Source of the DNA: Prevotella falsenii DSM 22864 = JCM 15124
GTDB taxonomy: Bacteria; Bacteroidota; Bacteroidia; Bacteroidales; Bacteroidaceae
Length of the DNA stretch: 33,728 nucleotides
NCBI RefSeq assembly: GCF_000613945.1
Contig: NZ_BAJY01000029.1
Location: 1 to 33,728 of the forward strand
Direction: 5' to 3'
Shown: positions 33,409-33,728 of the stretch, piece by piece
Layout of the letters: the number at the start of each line of letters is the position of its first letter
Numbering within the stretch: the stretch's first letter is position 1
Program-made: the position numbers and the translations under genes
The notes under the pieces: model-generated
The model's input: only the letters and a program-made list of their open reading frames with translations
Databases searched by the model: none
Told to the model about the DNA's origin: nothing

Positions 33409-33594
33409 TTGTAAAAATAATTCTCTTAAAAAGTGATATAATTGCTTTGGCGTTGCGAAACCGTAGGTTTTGCGTTGTAAAACCTACGCTTTTACCGTGC
33501 AAAACCTACGGTTTTGGAATGCAAAACAATAGGTTTTGTAAAGCATTGATACAAAGATGGTTATGCGACACCTATTCTTATGAATAATGTTTAC
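33409..33594 (+). repeat. 186-bp interspersed repeat, copy D
   Basis: Copy D begins TTGTAAAAATAA and ends ATGTTTAC. Arm 1 reads AAACCGTAGGTTTTGC and pairs perfectly with arm 3, GCAAAACCTACGGTTT; pairing with arm 2 (AAAACCTACGCTTTT) has a mismatch. So it prefers the 1-3 fold, like copy C. Core is almost identical to copy B. Confidence 0.9.
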
Positions 33595-33728
33595 ACATTT
33601 TTCGGCTTTTTCGCTTATACGATAAGTTGTATTGCAGCCAATTTAAGTTTTAACGGATAATGGTATTCTGAAAAGAGTATTCATAATGTTTGTTTATCGA
33701 CATTGCAGACGCCTCATTGGCAATACTT

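Larger units (their letters stand above)
33282..33728. other. 447-bp gap at the right edge
   Basis: The region contains a possible terminator (33361-33390) and repeat copy D (33409-33594). The last 134 bases show no gene start or known element; the next gene lies outside the window. Confidence 0.7.

Noticed and set aside
33263..33587. ORFs of 60-90 residues with QNRRF/CKTYGF-like peptides in repeat copies (also 22171-22365 and 27610-27801)
   Set aside because: They are translations of the 186-bp repeat and appear similar only because the DNA is repeated; they read in different frames and strands without gene context.
7799..33594. CRISPR array from the spaced repeats
   Set aside because: The repeats are about 186 bp, thousands of bases apart and in both orientations; there are no spacers and no cas genes.

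Overview
The window looks like chromosome from a Bacteroidales bacterium, most probably a Prevotella-type oral or gut species. The evidence is low GC, exact TAnnTTTG (-7) and TTTG (-33) promoter boxes, a Bacteroidetes-type RNA polymerase omega subunit, a DUF4293 membrane protein, a BamD lipoprotein, a large putative porin, and a secreted protein ending in the LDGR...GIYIKNGKK tail common in Prevotella. No tRNA, rRNA, CRISPR array or complete insertion sequence was seen. The species is an inference; no search could be run.

Layout. (1) About 194-21640, all on the minus strand, is an exopolysaccharide/capsule locus read from right to left. It begins with GDP-L-fucose synthase (fcl), then a secreted protein, a 62-residue peptide, a Wzx-type flippase, an F420-hydrogenase-beta-like Fe-S protein, a polysaccharide pyruvyl transferase, a UDP-HexNAc dehydrogenase, a GT2, a broken glycosyltransferase, a broken EpsG/Wzy-like polymerase, a broken acyltransferase, another GT2, a GINT1_N-like protein, two GT4 enzymes, an ATP-grasp enzyme, a PglC/WcfS-like initiating sugar transferase, a DegT aminotransferase and a nucleotidyltransferase-fold protein. 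A strong intrinsic terminator (77-110) closes it. The logic is Wzx/Wzy: activated sugars are made, assembled on a lipid carrier by the initiating transferase and glycosyltransferases, decorated (pyruvate, acyl, possibly an amino acid), flipped and polymerised. (2) 22535-27286, minus strand, is a housekeeping operon: small membrane protein, putative porin (frameshifted), menA, HD phosphohydrolase, guanine deaminase. (3) 27814-29859 is uvrB (minus). (4) 29986-33281 is a plus-strand block: bamD, rpoZ, DUF4293 (frameshifted), terminator, HU-TM-SPOR protein, zinc-ribbon FHA protein.

Two things stand out. First, a discrete intergenic element of about 186 bp occurs four times (7799, 22096, 27565 reverse, 33409). 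It is built of alternating inverted arms whose base changes compensate each other; arm 1 pairs perfectly with arm 2 in two copies and with arm 3 in the other two. Second, five genes carry single-base frameshifts, three of them adjacent in the capsule locus (glycosyltransferase, polymerase, acyltransferase). One lies in a T8 tract that would suit phase variation, but sequence error or decay must be excluded. Smaller novelties are a 140-bp MITE-like element at 22398-22538, a capsule operon carrying a secreted protein plus an acidic-tailed mini-peptide near its front, and promoters that predict leaderless or nearly leaderless mRNAs for uvrB and the HU-SPOR gene.
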